Part shown: one piece after another, positions 6,626 through 7,274 of the stretch | Numbering within the stretch: position 1 is the first letter of the stretch | Layout: every line of letters starts with the position of its first letter | Source of the DNA: Thermoanaerobaculales bacterium | Lineage (GTDB): Bacteria; Acidobacteriota; Thermoanaerobaculia; Thermoanaerobaculales; Sulfomarinibacteraceae | Assembly: GCA_025456385.1 (NCBI GenBank) | Contig: JALOKS010000159.1 | Location: 1-7,274, forward strand | DNA: 7,274 nucleotides | Direction: 5' to 3' | Made by a program: the position numbers and the translations under genes | Notes under the pieces: generated by a model | Seen by the model: only the letters and a program-made list of their open reading frames with translations | The model's database searches: none | What the model was told of the DNA's origin: nothing

Positions 6626-7274
6626 ATGGCGACCGCTGACCCGGGCGCTCCCGCCGCCCACCCGCCGAGCCGCGCCGAGTACGAGGGCGCCCCCCGGAGC
6701 TTTCTCACGCGCGGCGCGCCCTTCAAGGCCGACGTCGTGGCGGTCGATCTCGACGGCCGTGCGCTGGTGGTCAAGGACTTCGCGGCGCGGGCATGGTGGC
6801 GGCGCCTCATCGGGCGTCTCGAGGTCGACCGCGAGTGCCGGGCCTACCGCTACCTGGGACCGGCACTCTGGCTGCCGCGCTTCGCCGGCCGCATCGATGC
6901 CCACGCCCTGGCGGTCGAGCGGATCGCGGGCGTCGAGCTCGCCCGCTCGCCGGAGCGCGGCGCCCGCCGCGAGCACTTCCTGAACCAGATCCGTGCCGCG
7001 CTCGAGCACCTCGCCGAGCGCGGCTTCCTCCACCTCGACGCCCGCAACAACAAGAACCTCCTGGTGCGCCCGGACGGGACGGTCGTCCTCATCGACCTCG
7101 CCGGCTCGTTCTGGATCCCGCCCCGGCGGCCCGGCCACCGCACGCTGAGGCGCCTGGCCGCCCTCTACCACGAGGCCACGCTGATCAAGTGGGAGGCCCT
7201 CCTCCGGCCCGAGGGCGACCCGCGCGTCGGGCAGCCGAAGCCGCCGCGCTACGTCAACGGGTTGATCGACCTCT
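6626..7274 (+). CDS. Lipopolysaccharide kinase/RIO-like protein, C-terminus cut by window edge
   Basis: An open frame from ATG 6626 runs off the right edge with 216 codons. After a Pro/Ala-rich, probably flexible N-terminus (1-23) comes SFLTRGAPFKADVVAVDLDGRALVVKDF, with the likely ATP-binding K50. Next are WWRRLIGRLEVDRECRAYRYLG and RIDAHALAVERIAG. The catalytic loop HLDARNNKN (136-144) has D138 as base and N144 as metal ligand, and VLIDLAGSFW (D157) occupies the DFG position. No glycine-rich loop is visible, as in many small kinases of this type. The family, related to WaaP/Kdo kinase and RIO proteins, phosphorylates sugars of the lipopolysaccharide core or unknown targets in the cytoplasm; lipopolysaccharide as substrate is inferred. 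The start is uncertain because there is no ribosome site and the ATG overlaps the ATG of the divergent gene. GTG 6613 nearby is out of frame. Confidence 0.72.
   Translation, partial: MATADPGAPAAHPPSRAEYEGAPRSFLTRGAPFKADVVAVDLDGRALVVKDFAARAWWRRLIGRLEVDRECRAYRYLGPALWLPRFAGRIDAHALAVERIAGVELARSPERGARREHFLNQIRAALEHLAERGFLHLDARNNKNLLVRPDGTVVLIDLAGSFWIPPRRPGHRTLRRLAALYHEATLIKWEALLRPEGDPRVGQPKPPRYVNGLIDL

Larger units (their letters stand above)
6015..6627 (-). pseudogene. Small kinase-like gene (lipopolysaccharide kinase/RIO-like fold), broken by a +1 frameshift
   Basis: Two reading frames must be joined. The upstream frame (about 6627-6379) carries a lysine-containing segment EPLKTYAPRG, then GRWLVAREAAAY and WVPGEPLRSLAGG, typical of the N-lobe. 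The downstream frame (about 6378-6015) carries ADPAVFDRLAAALEELHGRG, the catalytic-loop-like GDLHHRDVLV (D at 6302-6300) and VVDLATAW (DFG position), ending at TGA 6017-6015. Dropping one base of the G-run at 6376-6378 joins them smoothly. The catalytic loop has Asp where the metal-binding Asn is expected. The rejoined product is only about 203 residues with Lys at about 22, so the N-terminus is short or itself damaged. ATG 6627 has no ribosome site; GTG 6611 opens the other frame. The gene is divergent from a related intact gene. It is either a decayed gene or a one-base sequencing/assembly error. Confidence 0.72.

Noticed and set aside
5953..6810. Single 285-codon minus-strand gene
   Set aside because: Only its middle part (about 6627-6379) looks like protein; its first part is antisense to the plus-strand kinase-like gene and its last part is the wrong frame of the catalytic region.
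1..7274. CRISPR arrays, tRNA, rRNA or insertion sequences
   Set aside because: I saw no regularly spaced repeats with spacers, no tRNA- or rRNA-like segment, and no transposase motif or terminal inverted repeats.

Overview
The window is very GC-rich DNA from a bacterium with an outer membrane, inferred from an MsbA-type lipid exporter and two genes resembling lipopolysaccharide core kinases. Gene density, several apparently leaderless GTG/ATG starts and short AT-rich tandem repeats between genes suggest an uncultured or little-studied lineage. Acidobacteriota (Thermoanaerobaculia-like) or a deltaproteobacterial/myxobacterial group would fit, but no phylogenetic marker settles this.

Layout: (1) 1-2603, minus strand: most of an exported two-module M16 (insulinase-type) zinc protease, running off the left edge. 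(2) 2604-2755: divergent intergenic region with two families of 7-bp tandem repeats and facing promoters. (3) 2756-3505, plus: a selenoprotein of the GrdB-like family. An ordinary gene caller would split it at an in-frame TGA (3236-3238). Both sides of the TGA belong to one protein, the codon sits in a U-x-x-C motif, and a clear SECIS-type hairpin follows. (4) 3506-3555: short spacer with four 8-bp tandem units. (5) 3556-5379, plus: a complete MsbA-like ABC exporter. (6) 5384-5956, minus: an ICMT/PEMT-type membrane methyltransferase, convergent with the exporter and only 4 bp from it. (7) 6015-6627, minus: a small kinase-like gene broken by a +1 frameshift near 6376. (8) 6626 to the right edge, plus: an intact but partial kinase-like gene, divergent from and related to the broken one.

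How the genes may work together: msbA, the two kinase-like genes and the membrane methyltransferase share an envelope/lipid theme, but orientation changes repeatedly and no operon links them all. The M16 protease and the selenoprotein are divergently transcribed. The selenoprotein has no glycine-reductase partners nearby, so it is unlikely to act in Stickland-type glycine reduction, and its role is unknown. The strongest signals are the selenocysteine codon with its hairpin, the identical extended -10/leaderless GTG arrangement in front of both the selenoprotein and msbA, and the broken/intact kinase pair.
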